The notes under the pieces: generated by a model
Seen by the model: only the letters and a program-made list of their open reading frames with translations
Told to the model about the DNA's origin: nothing
Databases searched by the model: none
Source: Longitalea arenae
GTDB lineage: Bacteria > Bacteroidota > Bacteroidia > Chitinophagales > Chitinophagaceae
DNA: 64,000 nt
NCBI RefSeq assembly: GCF_016924755.1
Contig: NZ_JAFFJX010000001.1
Location: 124,001 to 188,000 of the forward strand
Direction: 5' to 3'
Shown here: positions 8,383 to 17,410 of the stretch, piece after piece
How positions within the stretch are numbered: position 1 is the stretch's first letter
Layout: each line of letters starts with the position of its first letter
Translations under genes and position numbers: made by a program

Positions 8383-10323
8383 TTATTCCAGCACCATCAC
8401 AAACCCGTCATGGGCGGCCATGGTAATTGTTTCTTTTTTTCCGGGCGTAAGGGTTATTATTTGCTGATCAATGTAGCTGTTGCCCTTGCTGTTTATCAGG
8501 CGGGTCGCTTTTTTCGCTTTGAAAACACCCGGGTCAAGGGTCAGCGTTTTTTCACCGGCCGCTCCGTTAATGCCTGCGATATACCATTTGCTGCCCGATT
8601 TCCGGGCAATGGCGACAAACTGGCCGGGAAAGCCATCGATGAATTTCACGTCATCCCAGCCGGTAGGCAGTTTTCGCAGGAAATCTTTCACATGCACCGG
8701 CATCTGTGCCATTCCTTCCGGAATTTCGGCAAAATGCTGTGCGCCCGACAGGAACAAAACGGATAAAGCCAGTTCAAAAGCAGGAGTTGTTTGCCGGTTG
8801 ATCCGCGGAATTTTATAAAGACTCATCGGTGTGAAATCCATGGGGTCGAACGCATTGCGGGTAAATGGCAGCATGGCCGCGTGGGTGGGTTCTTCGTTGG
8901 CATCTTTCTGGCCGAAGGTAATGTATTCGAAACCCCTGATGGCTTCTGCGCTCATCAAATTAGGCCAGGTCCGCTGCCATCCGCGCGGCAGGGTGGCCCC
9001 GTGAAAATTTACCATTAACTGGTGTGCGGCGGCATCCTGCAAAATGTCGATGTAGTACCGGATCATCGACTGACCGTCACCGCCAAAAAAGTCGATCTTG
9101 GTGCCGGCAACGCCCATTTTCTGCAGTCTGCTGAATTCCTTTACCCGGTCTTCATGTGTTAGCAATTTATTACGGGGATGGTAAGGCGTTGTGTTCCAGC
9201 TTCCGGCCGAATTATACCATAACCAGATGCCCACATTTTTCTGTTTGGCATAATTGACGAGGAGCTGCATGCTATCATAGCCAATCTTTGTATCCCAGTC
9301 GGCATCAATTAAGCAGTACTGCCAGTTCATATCAGCCGCATAATCAATAAAGCGTTTTTGTACTGCATAAACGGTTGAATCGTCTTTCAGCAAAGCCCAG
9401 CTCCAGGCCGATTTGCCTGCTTTGGCAAATGAATAGTTTTGATGGGAGGCCACGGGTTTGGCCAGGTCGGTGCCCAGCGTTGACTCAATAATGGTAGCCA
9501 GGCTGCCAATGGTTATTACACGCCAGGGCGAATACCAGGGCAGCATCGCCTGAGGTTTTAATCCACCACCCGGAAATACTTCGCGCGCATCGGGAAAAGC
9601 TATGCGATAATTGCTGCTTGCAGAATCATTATCCAGTTTGGTGGCGCACCAGCTTCCATCCAGATCTGCCTCGGTGATCAGCAGCCAGTGACCGGCCGAT
9701 TGAAACAAAGCGGGATATACCCAGCCTGCTTTCAGGGGTGACGGCGTGCCTGCCTTTATCTCTTTCTCATAAAATTCTTCGTAACAGGGATTCACTTTTT
9801 CCCAGCCGGTTTTGGCTACACTCATTGGCTGCAGCCATCCCTTAGCGGCTGCCGGTAAGTGAAAGGAGGTATATTCGGTATCTACTTTTTTAGCTTCGGC
9901 CTTAGTGCCGGGAAAATAATAACGGAAGGCGACACCATCGTTACTCACCTGCCAGATAATATCCATTAGCCCGCCGGCTGCATTTTTGTAATGGATCACC
10001 TGCCGGTTGGCGCTGTACCGGATGTTCTGGCGTTTGCCGCTAACGAGCTGGTATGTATCGTTAACCATAGAAACAGGCGCAACGCTGGTTTGGGTAAGGG
10101 CTTTTGAGAAATCGCCATCGGCACATACAAGCCCCAGCTGCGAAGGCTCCAGTACCATGCTGTTTTTATATTGAACCGAATAGGTGGGCTTGCCTTCCGC
10201 ATCGAGGCGGCAGCTAACCTGTATTGTTTTGTCGGGACTGGCAATCTTTACTTCTGAAGATTGGGCGAGGGAAAAGCTGCAGGCAATATAAATGGCCATG
10301 CACAAGGCAACCAGTTTTTTCAT
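8383..10323 (-). CDS. Glycoside hydrolase family 97 (SusB-like alpha-glucosidase/alpha-galactosidase)
   Basis: A secreted or periplasmic exo-glycosidase of 646 residues. It has an N-terminal signal peptide (about 1-20, hydrophobic, ending SLAQ), the GH97 N-terminal beta-sandwich (about 25-270), the catalytic (beta/alpha)8 barrel (about 280-550, with WLWYNSAG, GTKIDFFGGDGQ, NFHGATLPRG and SAEAIRGFEY) and a C-terminal beta domain. GH97 contains inverting alpha-glucosidases and retaining alpha-galactosidases. The Asp in KIDFFGGD sits where the retaining-type nucleophile is expected, but that assignment needs an alignment. A near-match -7 box (TATTTTCG, 10363-10370) lies upstream. It stands alone, without SusC/SusD. 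Confidence 0.9.
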   Translation of the reverse strand: MKKLVALCMAIYIACSFSLAQSSEVKIASPDKTIQVSCRLDAEGKPTYSVQYKNSMVLEPSQLGLVCADGDFSKALTQTSVAPVSMVNDTYQLVSGKRQNIRYSANRQVIHYKNAAGGLMDIIWQVSNDGVAFRYYFPGTKAEAKKVDTEYTSFHLPAAAKGWLQPMSVAKTGWEKVNPCYEEFYEKEIKAGTPSPLKAGWVYPALFQSAGHWLLITEADLDGSWCATKLDNDSASSNYRIAFPDAREVFPGGGLKPQAMLPWYSPWRVITIGSLATIIESTLGTDLAKPVASHQNYSFAKAGKSAWSWALLKDDSTVYAVQKRFIDYAADMNWQYCLIDADWDTKIGYDSMQLLVNYAKQKNVGIWLWYNSAGSWNTTPYHPRNKLLTHEDRVKEFSRLQKMGVAGTKIDFFGGDGQSMIRYYIDILQDAAAHQLMVNFHGATLPRGWQRTWPNLMSAEAIRGFEYITFGQKDANEEPTHAAMLPFTRNAFDPMDFTPMSLYKIPRINRQTTPAFELALSVLFLSGAQHFAEIPEGMAQMPVHVKDFLRKLPTGWDDVKFIDGFPGQFVAIARKSGSKWYIAGINGAAGEKTLTLDPGVFKAKKATRLINSKGNSYIDQQIITLTPGKKETITMAAHDGFVMVLE

Positions 10324-10485
10324 GTGGCAATGTCGTTAAGGTAAAATGATGGATCAGACAATCGAAAATAAGGAATTAATGGAATAAATGTATACATGAC
10401 ATTATCCAATATGCTGGCCGGTTCTTTACGGCAGCTGGTGTCGCGTTTGCCTGGCATGGGAAGGAACCTTAGCAGGGCTTGCCGG

Positions 10486-11469
10486 TTACACTACTTTATT
10501 TACCAGCTGTTTGCCCGCTTCAAAATCATTGATATTTTGTAATGTCGTTTGTGCGATCTGGGTAAGGGCTTCATCGGTGAAGAATCCCTGGTGGCTTGTG
10601 ACCAATACATTGGGGAAGCTCATTAAGCGCATAATATCGTCATCCTGGATGATCTCTTCTGACAGGTTATGAAAAAAGAGCTTTTCTTCCTGTTCATATA
10701 CATCGATGCCCAGGTACCGGATCTGTCCCGTTTTTAAGGCCTGGATCACGGCGCCGGTATCTATGAGGGCGCCACGGCTGGTATTGATGAGCATAACCCC
10801 CGTTTTCATCATAACTATTGTATCCGCATTGATGATATGCCGCGTTTGCTCGGTAAGCGGGCAATGCAGGGAAATGATATCGCATTGCGGCAATAGTTTG
10901 ACCAACGGCAGGTATTCAATGCCTTTTGCTTCCAGTGTTCTATTTGCTACCAGGTCAAATGCCAGTACCCGGCAGCCGAAGCCTTTCATGATCTCACAAA
11001 ATACCTCGCCGATTTTACCCGTGCCTATCACGCCGATGGTTTTTCCATACAGATCAAAGCCGGTCAGTTTTTCCAGGGAAAAATTGCCTTCGCGTACGCG
11101 GTTATAGGCCTTATGGGTTTTCCGGTTCAGCGTACAGATAAGCGCCACTGCATGTTCGGCCACGGCATGGGGCGAATAGGCGGGTACCCGCACCACGCTG
11201 ATCTGATGCGCTGCTGCTGCGGCCAGGTCAACATTATTATAACCCGCCGACCGCATCGCAATAAGCCGGATGCCAGCCTCCGCCAGTCCTTTTATCACAG
11301 CGGCATTCAGCGTGTCGTTCACAAAGGCACAAACAGCCTTACAGCCGGTTGCCAGGGTAATTGTGTGTTCGTTTAACGGCGCTTCCAGGAATAACAACTC
11401 GTGGCCGGTATTATAGCGCGTGAAATATTCGCGGTCGTATGATTGGGTGGAGAAGAAGGCGATTTTCAT
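10486..11469 (-). CDS. D-2-hydroxyacid dehydrogenase (D-lactate dehydrogenase-like)
   Basis: NAD-dependent oxidoreductase of 327 residues that interconverts a 2-oxoacid and a D-2-hydroxyacid, probably pyruvate and D-lactate. It carries MRSAGYNNVDL near 72, the Rossmann motif GVIGTGKIGE near 145, the NTSRGALIDT segment with the catalytic Arg near 230, and the active-site His in VTSHQGFFT near 294. The YNNVDL and YSPHAVAEHA words are those of the LdhA branch. The start ATG lies only 5 bases downstream of an exact -7 box (11475-11482), so the mRNA is predicted leaderless. Homologous hydroxyacid dehydrogenases with other substrates cannot be excluded. Confidence 0.88.
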   Translation of the reverse strand: MKIAFFSTQSYDREYFTRYNTGHELLFLEAPLNEHTITLATGCKAVCAFVNDTLNAAVIKGLAEAGIRLIAMRSAGYNNVDLAAAAAHQISVVRVPAYSPHAVAEHAVALICTLNRKTHKAYNRVREGNFSLEKLTGFDLYGKTIGVIGTGKIGEVFCEIMKGFGCRVLAFDLVANRTLEAKGIEYLPLVKLLPQCDIISLHCPLTEQTRHIINADTIVMMKTGVMLINTSRGALIDTGAVIQALKTGQIRYLGIDVYEQEEKLFFHNLSEEIIQDDDIMRLMSFPNVLVTSHQGFFTDEALTQIAQTTLQNINDFEAGKQLVNKVV

Positions 11470-11474
11470 AGCAG

Positions 11475-11482
11475 CAAAAATA
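11475..11482 (-). promoter_or_regulatory. Predicted -7 box, leaderless start of the hydroxyacid dehydrogenase gene
   Basis: On the minus strand the sequence reads TATTTTTG (exact TAnnTTTG), then 5 bases (GCTGC), then the ATG. This leaves essentially no room for a 5' leader. Confidence 0.5.
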
Positions 11483-11493
11483 CAAGAGCTTTG

Positions 11494-11670
11494 CCAGTTG
11501 CTGGTTATCGGTCTTTCCAGTTACCAGTTACCGGTTCCCAGTCGCCGGTCTTTCCAGTTCCCAGTCGCCGGTCTTTCCAGTTACCAGCTACCGGTTTCCA
11601 GTCGCCGGTCTTTCCAGTTCCCAATCGCCGTTTCCCAGTTGCCGGTTCCCGGTTCCCGATCAACAGTCAT
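11494..11670. repeat. Tandem repeat, 60-bp period built from CCAGTTnCC / CGCCGG words
   Basis: CCAGTT starts recur at 11494, 11517, 11554, 11577 and 11614, alternating 23- and 37-base spacing, so the higher-order unit is 60 bp (11517-11576 and 11577-11636 differ at only a few positions). Each subunit is made of shorter words (CCAGTTACC, CCGGTT, CAGTCGCCGGTCTTT). It fills the gap between the divergent dehydrogenase and asnS promoters. Open frames across it are repeat artefacts. Confidence 0.85.
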
Positions 11671-11800
11671 CACTGCCAGCCCTCACCGTTTTCCCCGCGC
11701 CCCGCAGGTTTTGTGCGGTGGCAATAACTACCTAACATTCATTAGGGGTTCAATTATTTTTTATACGTTTTATTTCATCTCCCAAACTTCGGCCAATACT

Positions 11801-11808
11801 TATCTTTG
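11801..11808 (+). promoter_or_regulatory. Predicted -7 box of asnS
   Basis: TATCTTTG, an exact TAnnTTTG match, 49 bases before the asnS ATG, downstream of the 60-bp repeat. No clear -33 TTG. Confidence 0.45.
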
Positions 11809-11857
11809 CCGTCCTTCGGCGCCAAAGCTGCCAGGGAACCTTAAAAACTTATAGGAT

Positions 11858-13294
11858 ATGTTCAACAAACGGGTAAAAGTTAAAGATCTGCTGGCCAGTG
11901 AGGCTACCGGTCAGGAAGTAACAGTAATGGGTTGGGTACGTACTTTTCGTAACAACCAGTTTATAGCACTGAACGACGGCAGTACGAATAATAATCTGCA
12001 GATAGTAGTTGAGCTGGGCATGTTGGACGAAAATACCCTCAAACGCATCACTACCGGCGCTTCTTTAAAAGTGACCGGAGAAGCCGTACCTTCCTTGGGC
12101 AAGGGCCAGAAAATGGAGATCAAAGCCAGGTCGCTTGAAATATTAGGCGATAGCGATGCAGAGAAATTCCCCCTGCAACCTAAAAAACACAGTCTCGAGT
12201 TCTTACGCGAGATCGCCCACCTGCGTTTTCGTACCAATACGTTTGGCGCCGTATTCCGGGTGCGCCATGCACTGGCTTTTGCCATTCACCAGTTCTTTAA
12301 CGAAAAGGGTTTTGTATACATTCATACCCCCATCGTTACCGCCAGCGATGCAGAAGGCGCTGGTGAAATGTTCCGCGTAACCACCCTGCCGTTCGACAAT
12401 CCGCCCCGCAACGAAGATGGTTCTATAAACTTTAAAGAAGATTTCTTTGGCCGCAGCACCAACCTGACCGTGAGCGGTCAGCTGGAAGGGGAACTTGCTG
12501 CCATGGCCTTTAGTGAGATCTATACATTCGGGCCCACTTTCCGGGCTGAAAACTCCAATACCGCGCGCCACCTCGCCGAGTTCTGGATGATAGAGCCAGA
12601 AATGGCCTTTTACGATCTAGAAGACAATATGAACCTGGCAGAAGAGTTCATTAAATACATCATCCGGTATGCTATGGAACATAATCGCGAAGACCTGGAT
12701 TTCCTGGCCCAACGCCTGGCTGAAGAAGAAAAAGCTCTGCCGCAGGACAAACGCAGCGAAATGGGCCTCATAGAAAAGCTGGAGTTTGTAATGAACAATA
12801 ATTTCGAGCGCATCACTTATACGGAGGCCATCGATATCTTACTCAACTCACCCGCGTACAAGAAGAAGAAATTCCAGTACGAAGTGAAATGGGGCATCGA
12901 TATGCAAAGTGAGCATGAGCGTTACCTGGTAGAAAAGCATTTTAAGAAACCGGTGATCGTTACCAACTATCCCAAAGAGATCAAGGCATTTTACATGCGC
13001 CAGAACGACGATGGTAAAACCGTAGCCGCTATGGATATCCTGGCGCCGGGTATTGGTGAAATAGTAGGCGGCTCACAAAGGGAGGAACGCCTGGAAAGAC
13101 TTACTGAACGAATGAAGGAAATGCATATCCCTGTTGAAGAAATGTGGTGGTACCTCGATACCCGCCGTTTCGGTTCTGTTCCACATGCGGGGTTTGGACT
13201 GGGTTTCGAACGCATGGTATTGTTTGTGACCGGCATGACCAATATCCGCGATGTGATCGCTTTCCCAAGAACGCCCAAGAACGCTGAGTTCTAA
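11858..13294 (+). CDS. asnS: Asparagine--tRNA ligase
   Basis: Class IIb aminoacyl-tRNA synthetase charging tRNA-Asn, 478 residues as expected. It has an N-terminal OB-fold anticodon-binding domain (about 15-110, [13 protein letters not shown]) and a catalytic domain (about 125-478) with motif 2 [17 protein letters not shown] and motif 3 [10 protein letters not shown]. The insertion typical of AsnRS, and the [12 protein letters not shown] segment, separate it from AspRS. It ends in a shared terminator facing the convergent universal stress gene. Confidence 0.97.
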   Translation: MFNKRVKVKDLLASEATGQEVTVMGWVRTFRNNQFIALNDGSTNNNLQIVVELGMLDENTLKRITTGASLKVTGEAVPSLGKGQKMEIKARSLEILGDSDAEKFPLQPKKHSLEFLREIAHLRFRTNTFGAVFRVRHALAFAIHQFFNEKGFVYIHTPIVTASDAEGAGEMFRVTTLPFDNPPRNEDGSINFKEDFFGRSTNLTVSGQLEGELAAMAFSEIYTFGPTFRAENSNTARHLAEFWMIEPEMAFYDLEDNMNLAEEFIKYIIRYAMEHNREDLDFLAQRLAEEEKALPQDKRSEMGLIEKLEFVMNNNFERITYTEAIDILLNSPAYKKKKFQYEVKWGIDMQSEHERYLVEKHFKKPVIVTNYPKEIKAFYMRQNDDGKTVAAMDILAPGIGEIVGGSQREERLERLTERMKEMHIPVEEMWWYLDTRRFGSVPHAGFGLGFERMVLFVTGMTNIRDVIAFPRTPKNAEF

Positions 13295-13313
13295 GATCTT
13301 CGCCAGCTATAAA

Positions 13314-13351
13314 AAAACGGTGGTCCCTGATTTTTCAGAGACCACCGTTTT
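13314..13351. terminator. Bidirectional terminator between asnS and the universal stress gene
   Basis: AAAACGGTGGTC (13314-13325) pairs with GACCACCGTTTT (13340-13351), a 12-bp perfect stem with A-run and T-run flanks. It can terminate both the plus-strand asnS and the minus-strand gene ending at 13362. Confidence 0.85.
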
Positions 13352-13361
13352 GCTTTGGGAT

Positions 13362-14201
13362 CTATTCATGGATAGAAACGATGGGTATATGTGCATGGTC
13401 GATCAATTCACGGCTTTGACTCTTATGAAATAACCGGTCGAGGAAACGGTGCTTCTTGGGAATGACCATTACCAGGTCGAGGTTATTATGTTCGGCAAAG
13501 ACATTAATAGTTTCTACCACATCTTTACCGGTCAATGGAACATAAATGGGTTTAACATCATCGAGCGTTGCGTCGAGATAAGTTGTATCCAGAGTATGTT
13601 CGGCCAACTCCCGTTCTTCATCTTCTTTATCCTGCACATTTAAAACATACAGGTCTGCCCCGAACTCCTTAACTATATTCCTGATATAGGTTACCGGTAT
13701 TGTTTGAACTACATTTTCAAAATCACAGGCAAGTCCGATCTTTTTAATACCATGGTAAGTAGTACCGGGAGGTACCACAATGACGGGGCATTTTAACTGG
13801 CGCATGGCAGTTATTGTCGTGCTGCCCATGATCATTCGTTCGAGACCTGTAGCGCCGTGGCTGCCCATAACAACGGCCAGAGGCTCTACCGATCGGCAGA
13901 GCTGTTCCAGTTCTTCAACGGTTTCGCCCAGCCGCGCTTCCGAATATACCTGAATGCTGCCCGAAGTAGTGGTTACCAGGTTTCGTTTTATCTCTTCCAG
14001 CCGCTCTTCAGCGGTGCGTTTCATTTCTTCAACAGATACAGTGTTTACAGGTGCGGTAGGCACGTCTGTAAAAGTCACCGGTACATTGTACACATGCAGT
14101 AACACTATACCCGCATTAATGGCCTGTGCCATGTCAACCGCATAATTGAGCGCATTGACAGAGACAGACGAAAAATCGGTAGGAACTACCAGTGTTTTCA
14201 T
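13362..14201 (-). CDS. Universal stress protein, tandem UspA domains
   Basis: A cytoplasmic stress protein of 279 residues made of two UspA domains (about 1-145 and 150-279). The first starts MKTLVVPTDFSSVSVNALNYA and carries the ATP-binding pattern GSHGATGLERMIMGST (G-x2-G-x9-GS) near 115. The second ends in LVMVIPKKHRFLDRLFHKS and lacks that glycine pattern, so only the first domain is predicted to bind ATP. Tandem Usp proteins are common in Bacteroidota and are usually induced by starvation or oxygen stress. The upstream gap to exbD holds a short inverted repeat (AGTCAG/CTGACT, 14264-14279) and a near-match -7 (TACATTTA). Confidence 0.93.
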   Translation of the reverse strand: MKTLVVPTDFSSVSVNALNYAVDMAQAINAGIVLLHVYNVPVTFTDVPTAPVNTVSVEEMKRTAEERLEEIKRNLVTTTSGSIQVYSEARLGETVEELEQLCRSVEPLAVVMGSHGATGLERMIMGSTTITAMRQLKCPVIVVPPGTTYHGIKKIGLACDFENVVQTIPVTYIRNIVKEFGADLYVLNVQDKEDEERELAEHTLDTTYLDATLDDVKPIYVPLTGKDVVETINVFAEHNNLDLVMVIPKKHRFLDRLFHKSQSRELIDHAHIPIVSIHE

Positions 14202-14337
14202 GCTTTTTCTTTTTTGATGATTAAATGTACTATCGCTCTCTCACTATAATCCTGACCTCAGTCAGTCAGCTCTCTGACTTACAACATTATATATGGAAAA
14301 ATTGTGCCACTGCATCTTATAATCAAACCAAATAGTT

Positions 14338-14889
14338 ATGGCTGAAATTAACATCCCCGGTGCAACCGGAGACAAACCCGGTGTGCGCAGAAGTAGAAAA
14401 TTAAGCACCAAGGTTGACTTAACTCCCATGGTTGACCTTGGTTTTTTGCTCATTACTTTTTTCATTTTTACCACTACCATGTCTGACCCGCGGGTAACGG
14501 ACCTGATCATGCCAAAAGACAGCAAAGACTCAATGAATGTGGGTTTAAGTAATGCGCTCACGGTTATACCGCTTAAAGACAATAAAGTATTTTATTATCA
14601 TGGCGAATTAGGCGATGCGCTTACAAACAACACTTATGGCATTACCAATTATTCGGTACGTGAAGGCCTGGGGGAAATCGTAAGGAACAAACAGGCCGCA
14701 CTCGACCGGGTAAAACCCGGTAACCGCAAGGAGCTTTTATTAATGATAAAACCAACACCTGAATCGAATTATGAAAACCTGGTCAATGTGTTGGATGAAG
14801 TATTGATCAACGGAGTAAAACGTTATGCCATTATGGATATCTCACCGTACGAACAGGAGCTGGCCGTTAATAAAAGTTCCAAAAACTAA
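14338..14889 (+). CDS. ExbD/TolR-type biopolymer transport protein
   Basis: Inner-membrane protein of 183 residues that, in characterised systems, works with an ExbB/TolQ proton channel to energise TonB or Tol. One N-terminal membrane helix (about 27-48) contains the conserved ion-coupling Asp (residue 33, in LTPMVDLGFLLITFF). A periplasmic domain of about 130 residues follows; this is longer than in E. coli ExbD and typical of Bacteroidota. Unusually for the family, no exbB or tonB gene is adjacent. The partner must be encoded elsewhere, so the system it serves (TonB, Tol or gliding-type) is unknown. Confidence 0.88.
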   Translation: MAEINIPGATGDKPGVRRSRKLSTKVDLTPMVDLGFLLITFFIFTTTMSDPRVTDLIMPKDSKDSMNVGLSNALTVIPLKDNKVFYYHGELGDALTNNTYGITNYSVREGLGEIVRNKQAALDRVKPGNRKELLLMIKPTPESNYENLVNVLDEVLINGVKRYAIMDISPYEQELAVNKSSKN

Positions 14890-15061
14890 GTGCGCCCCGC
14901 TTCGTTTGTCGGGGTCGGCTAACTGTGACAGACGTACCTGAAGTACTTACAGCTTTTGCCAGAAATTATACCTTAAATTTTGTGGGGGATATACTGTTTT
15001 GTAAATTGTATGTCCTGCCGCGTTTGAGGTAATTCATTGTAAACCGAATTAATTAATTTTT

Positions 15062-16006
15062 ATGGCAATACCTGTAGTTAATCTCGCCGATTTTTTATCA
15101 GGCGACCCGCAGCTGAAGCAAGCATTCGTTAATCAACTGGGTAAAGCGTATGAAGACGTTGGTTTTGTAGCAGTAAAAAATCATGGTATTCCCGATGAGC
15201 TGATAGCCGATCTGTACAAGTATGTGCAACAGTTTTTCGCCCTGCCGGCCGATGCTAAAAAGAAATATGAAATACCCGGTCTGGCCGGTCAGCGTGGGTA
15301 TACGTCCTTCGGTAAAGAACATGCCAAAGGCAGTGATGCACCGGATCTGAAAGAGTTCTTTCAGTTCGGCCAGATCGTTGACGATAATGACCCCATTAAA
15401 AGTGAATATCCCGATAATGTACAGGTGGGTGATGTACCGGAGTTCAATGCCACTTTTACCAGAGCCTACCGGGCATTTGAAAAATCGGGTAAGGCTTTAT
15501 TACAGGCCATCGCCTTGTACCTGGGTCTTGATGAGCATTATTTCGACAACTACATACATAATGGTAATTCCATTTTGCGGGCGATCCACTATCCGCCCAT
15601 TACAGAGGAGCCAAAATCAGCCATCCGCGCCGAACAACATGAAGATATCAATTTAATCACCTTACTGGTAGGTGCATCGGCAGATGGCTTGCAGATCCTC
15701 ACCAAACAAAATGAATGGGTGCCGGTAACCTCCCTGCCCGAACAGATCGTGGTGAATGTGGGCGATATGTTGCAACGCCTTACCAATAATAAACTGAAAT
15801 CTACTACGCACAGGGTCGTAAATCCCCCAAGGGAAATGTGGAATACTTCGAGATATTCCATTCCTTTCTTCCTGCATCCGAAAAGCGATATGAGCTTAGC
15901 TTGTCTTGATAGTTGTATCGATGACAAACATCCGAAGTCTTTTCCGGATGCTACTGCCGGTGAATATCTCGATGAACGATTAAGGGAAATTGGTCTGAAA
16001 AAATAA
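15062..16006 (+). CDS. 2-oxoglutarate/Fe(II)-type oxygenase, isopenicillin N synthase family
   Basis: A soluble non-haem iron oxygenase of 314 residues. The N-terminal DIOX_N domain (about 4-110) starts IPVVNLADFL and includes GFVAVKNHGIPDE. The double-stranded beta-helix domain (about 160-290) carries the iron ligands His193 and Asp195 (EQHEDINLITLL) and His250 (TTHRV), with Arg264 (RYSIPFF) in the 2-oxoacid-binding position. The family includes plant-like dioxygenases, ethylene-forming enzyme and many uncharacterised bacterial members. The IPNS name describes similarity only, and no beta-lactam genes are nearby. It has its own terminator at 16020. Confidence 0.9.
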   Translation: MAIPVVNLADFLSGDPQLKQAFVNQLGKAYEDVGFVAVKNHGIPDELIADLYKYVQQFFALPADAKKKYEIPGLAGQRGYTSFGKEHAKGSDAPDLKEFFQFGQIVDDNDPIKSEYPDNVQVGDVPEFNATFTRAYRAFEKSGKALLQAIALYLGLDEHYFDNYIHNGNSILRAIHYPPITEEPKSAIRAEQHEDINLITLLVGASADGLQILTKQNEWVPVTSLPEQIVVNVGDMLQRLTNNKLKSTTHRVVNPPREMWNTSRYSIPFFLHPKSDMSLACLDSCIDDKHPKSFPDATAGEYLDERLREIGLKK

Positions 16007-16019
16007 ATATCTGATTAAG

Positions 16020-16046
16020 AGCCCCGTACATCGGGGCTTTTTATTT
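16020..16046 (+). terminator. Intrinsic terminator of the oxygenase gene
   Basis: AGCCCCG and CGGGGCT form a 7-bp stem around TACAT, followed by TTTTATTT. It begins 13 bases after the oxygenase stop codon. Confidence 0.88.
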
Positions 16047-16169
16047 AACCCCTGCTTAACAGATTGCTGATTATTTTAGTCTCATGAAAATTAGTTATTC
16101 AAACAGGCGCCGGAATAATTAAAACATAAGCTTTTTCGTTAATAATACATCACTTTAAACACCTATCAA

Positions 16170-16652
16170 ATGAAAAGAACTGTACGCTATAACTTGTTAC
16201 TGCTTTCGCTGGCTATACTCATAGCCACGTGGGGTATGTCGCAAACCACCCTTGCCCCCGATCAGAATCCCGATTACATGGTGAGCCAGGCAAAATATGT
16301 AAGCATGGCTGATTCAATCAACAGCTGGCACGGCACTACTCCCCAGGAAACATATAAAGCCATTGACTGGATGGCCGACAGGCAGGCCGCCCGGGAGCAA
16401 CGCCGCGCTTTCAGGCGCGAATTGCGTATGGAAAGAGCCCGCAACGGTTACGGCTGGTACTATAACGAGTATGGCTATAACTACCCTGGTTATTCGCGTG
16501 GTTATGGTTACTACTACCCGGTATATTCCCGTAATTATGGCTATTACTATCACCCCTATCGCGTTTACCGCCCCGGTTGGAACCGTAATTACTGGAATCT
16601 CGTGCCGCTGGCCGCAACAGCCGCAACAGTAGGCTGGTTATTGACCCGGTAA
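16170..16652 (+). CDS. Exported Tyr/Gly-rich protein of unknown function
   Basis: I do not recognise this 160-residue protein. A signal peptide or anchor is visible at residues 1-26 (MKRTVRYNLLLLSLAILIA). A charged helical stretch follows (about 70-92, rich in Arg and Glu, RQAAREQRRAFRRELR). A Tyr/Gly/Pro-rich low-complexity segment (about 95-140) has repeats of the type RxYGYYYPVY. The last 20 residues are hydrophobic and end LLTR. The repeats resemble aromatic-rich surface proteins, but no enzymatic motif is present. The gene is upstream of, and co-directional with, the LpoB-like lipoprotein gene. Confidence 0.7.
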   Translation: MKRTVRYNLLLLSLAILIATWGMSQTTLAPDQNPDYMVSQAKYVSMADSINSWHGTTPQETYKAIDWMADRQAAREQRRAFRRELRMERARNGYGWYYNEYGYNYPGYSRGYGYYYPVYSRNYGYYYHPYRVYRPGWNRNYWNLVPLAATAATVGWLLTR

Positions 16653-16763
16653 TATATTCCGCCCGTGTAATTGTATGAACGGAATGCGCAATCCCCTGTA
16701 AATTGCACGCCGAAAAAAAATCAACTCAATAAATAGTCAATCTTCCCTTTTAAAATAAGCAAA

Positions 16764-17351
16764 ATGAAAAGAGTTTATCTGGCCGTTATGGCCCTGGTTG
16801 TAGCCGGTATGAGTTTGTCCTGTTCACATAAAGTTACCCGTATTGACCCACAGGAACAGGTTGACCTCAGCGGCCGCTGGAACAATACCGATTCGCGCCT
16901 GGTAGCAGAACAAATGATAGAGACCGTGTTAAGAGAAAGATGGTTAGGCGATCACCAGGAAGCGCATGGCGGACAAAAACCGGTAGTTATCGTTGGCTTC
17001 GTTACCAATAAAAGCCATGAGCATATCGAGGCTGAAACCTTTGTGAAGGATGTAGAGCAATCTTTTATTAAATCAGGCAGAGTGCGTTTGGTACAGGGCG
17101 GTAAAAAAAGAGATGAGCTGCGTGCTGAAAAAGCCGACCAGCAGACCAATGCTTCTGCTTCAAGCATGAAAAAGTTTGGCCTTGAACAAGGCGCCGATTA
17201 TATTCTGCAAGGTTCTATCAACTCCATCGTTGATTCTCAAAAACGCAAGAAAGTAGTTTACTACCAGATCGATCTGGAGCTCACCAACATTCAAAGCAAT
17301 GAAGTGGTATGGATAGGGGATAAGAAGATTGCCAAATTTGTGAAAAACTAA
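16764..17351 (+). CDS. LpoB-like lipoprotein (penicillin-binding protein activator family)
   Basis: Predicted outer-membrane lipoprotein of 195 residues. The signal sequence ends in a lipobox with Cys at about residue 20 (SLSCSHK). The mature part begins with a disordered linker and then the LpoB fold: VDLSGRWNNTDSRLVAEQMI near 35, VVIVGFVTNKSHEHIE near 74, FGLEQGADYILQGSI near 138 and YYQIDLELTNIQSNEVVWIGDKKIAK near the C-terminus. In enterobacteria LpoB activates PBP1b; in Bacteroidota that role is inferred. Its partner is the lipoprotein gene 59 bases downstream. Confidence 0.85.
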   Translation: MKRVYLAVMALVVAGMSLSCSHKVTRIDPQEQVDLSGRWNNTDSRLVAEQMIETVLRERWLGDHQEAHGGQKPVVIVGFVTNKSHEHIEAETFVKDVEQSFIKSGRVRLVQGGKKRDELRAEKADQQTNASASSMKKFGLEQGADYILQGSINSIVDSQKRKKVVYYQIDLELTNIQSNEVVWIGDKKIAKFVKN

Positions 17352-17410
17352 TTGACTTCAACAGCAGATAACCTGCAATTATCACCGGCATGGTTTTATC
17401 AGTAAAACAT

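Noticed and set aside
11420-11854. Plus-strand frame of 144 codons overlapping the 60-bp repeat
   Set aside because: It is a product of the repeat unit (Ser/Val/Pro-rich periodic residues), overlaps the leaderless dehydrogenase start and the asnS promoter, and has no promoter of its own.
15062-16006. Isopenicillin N synthase-like gene as part of a beta-lactam biosynthetic cluster
   Set aside because: No non-ribosomal peptide synthetase or other cluster gene is present; the penicillin-acylase-like gene at 60 kb is far away and belongs to a broad family.
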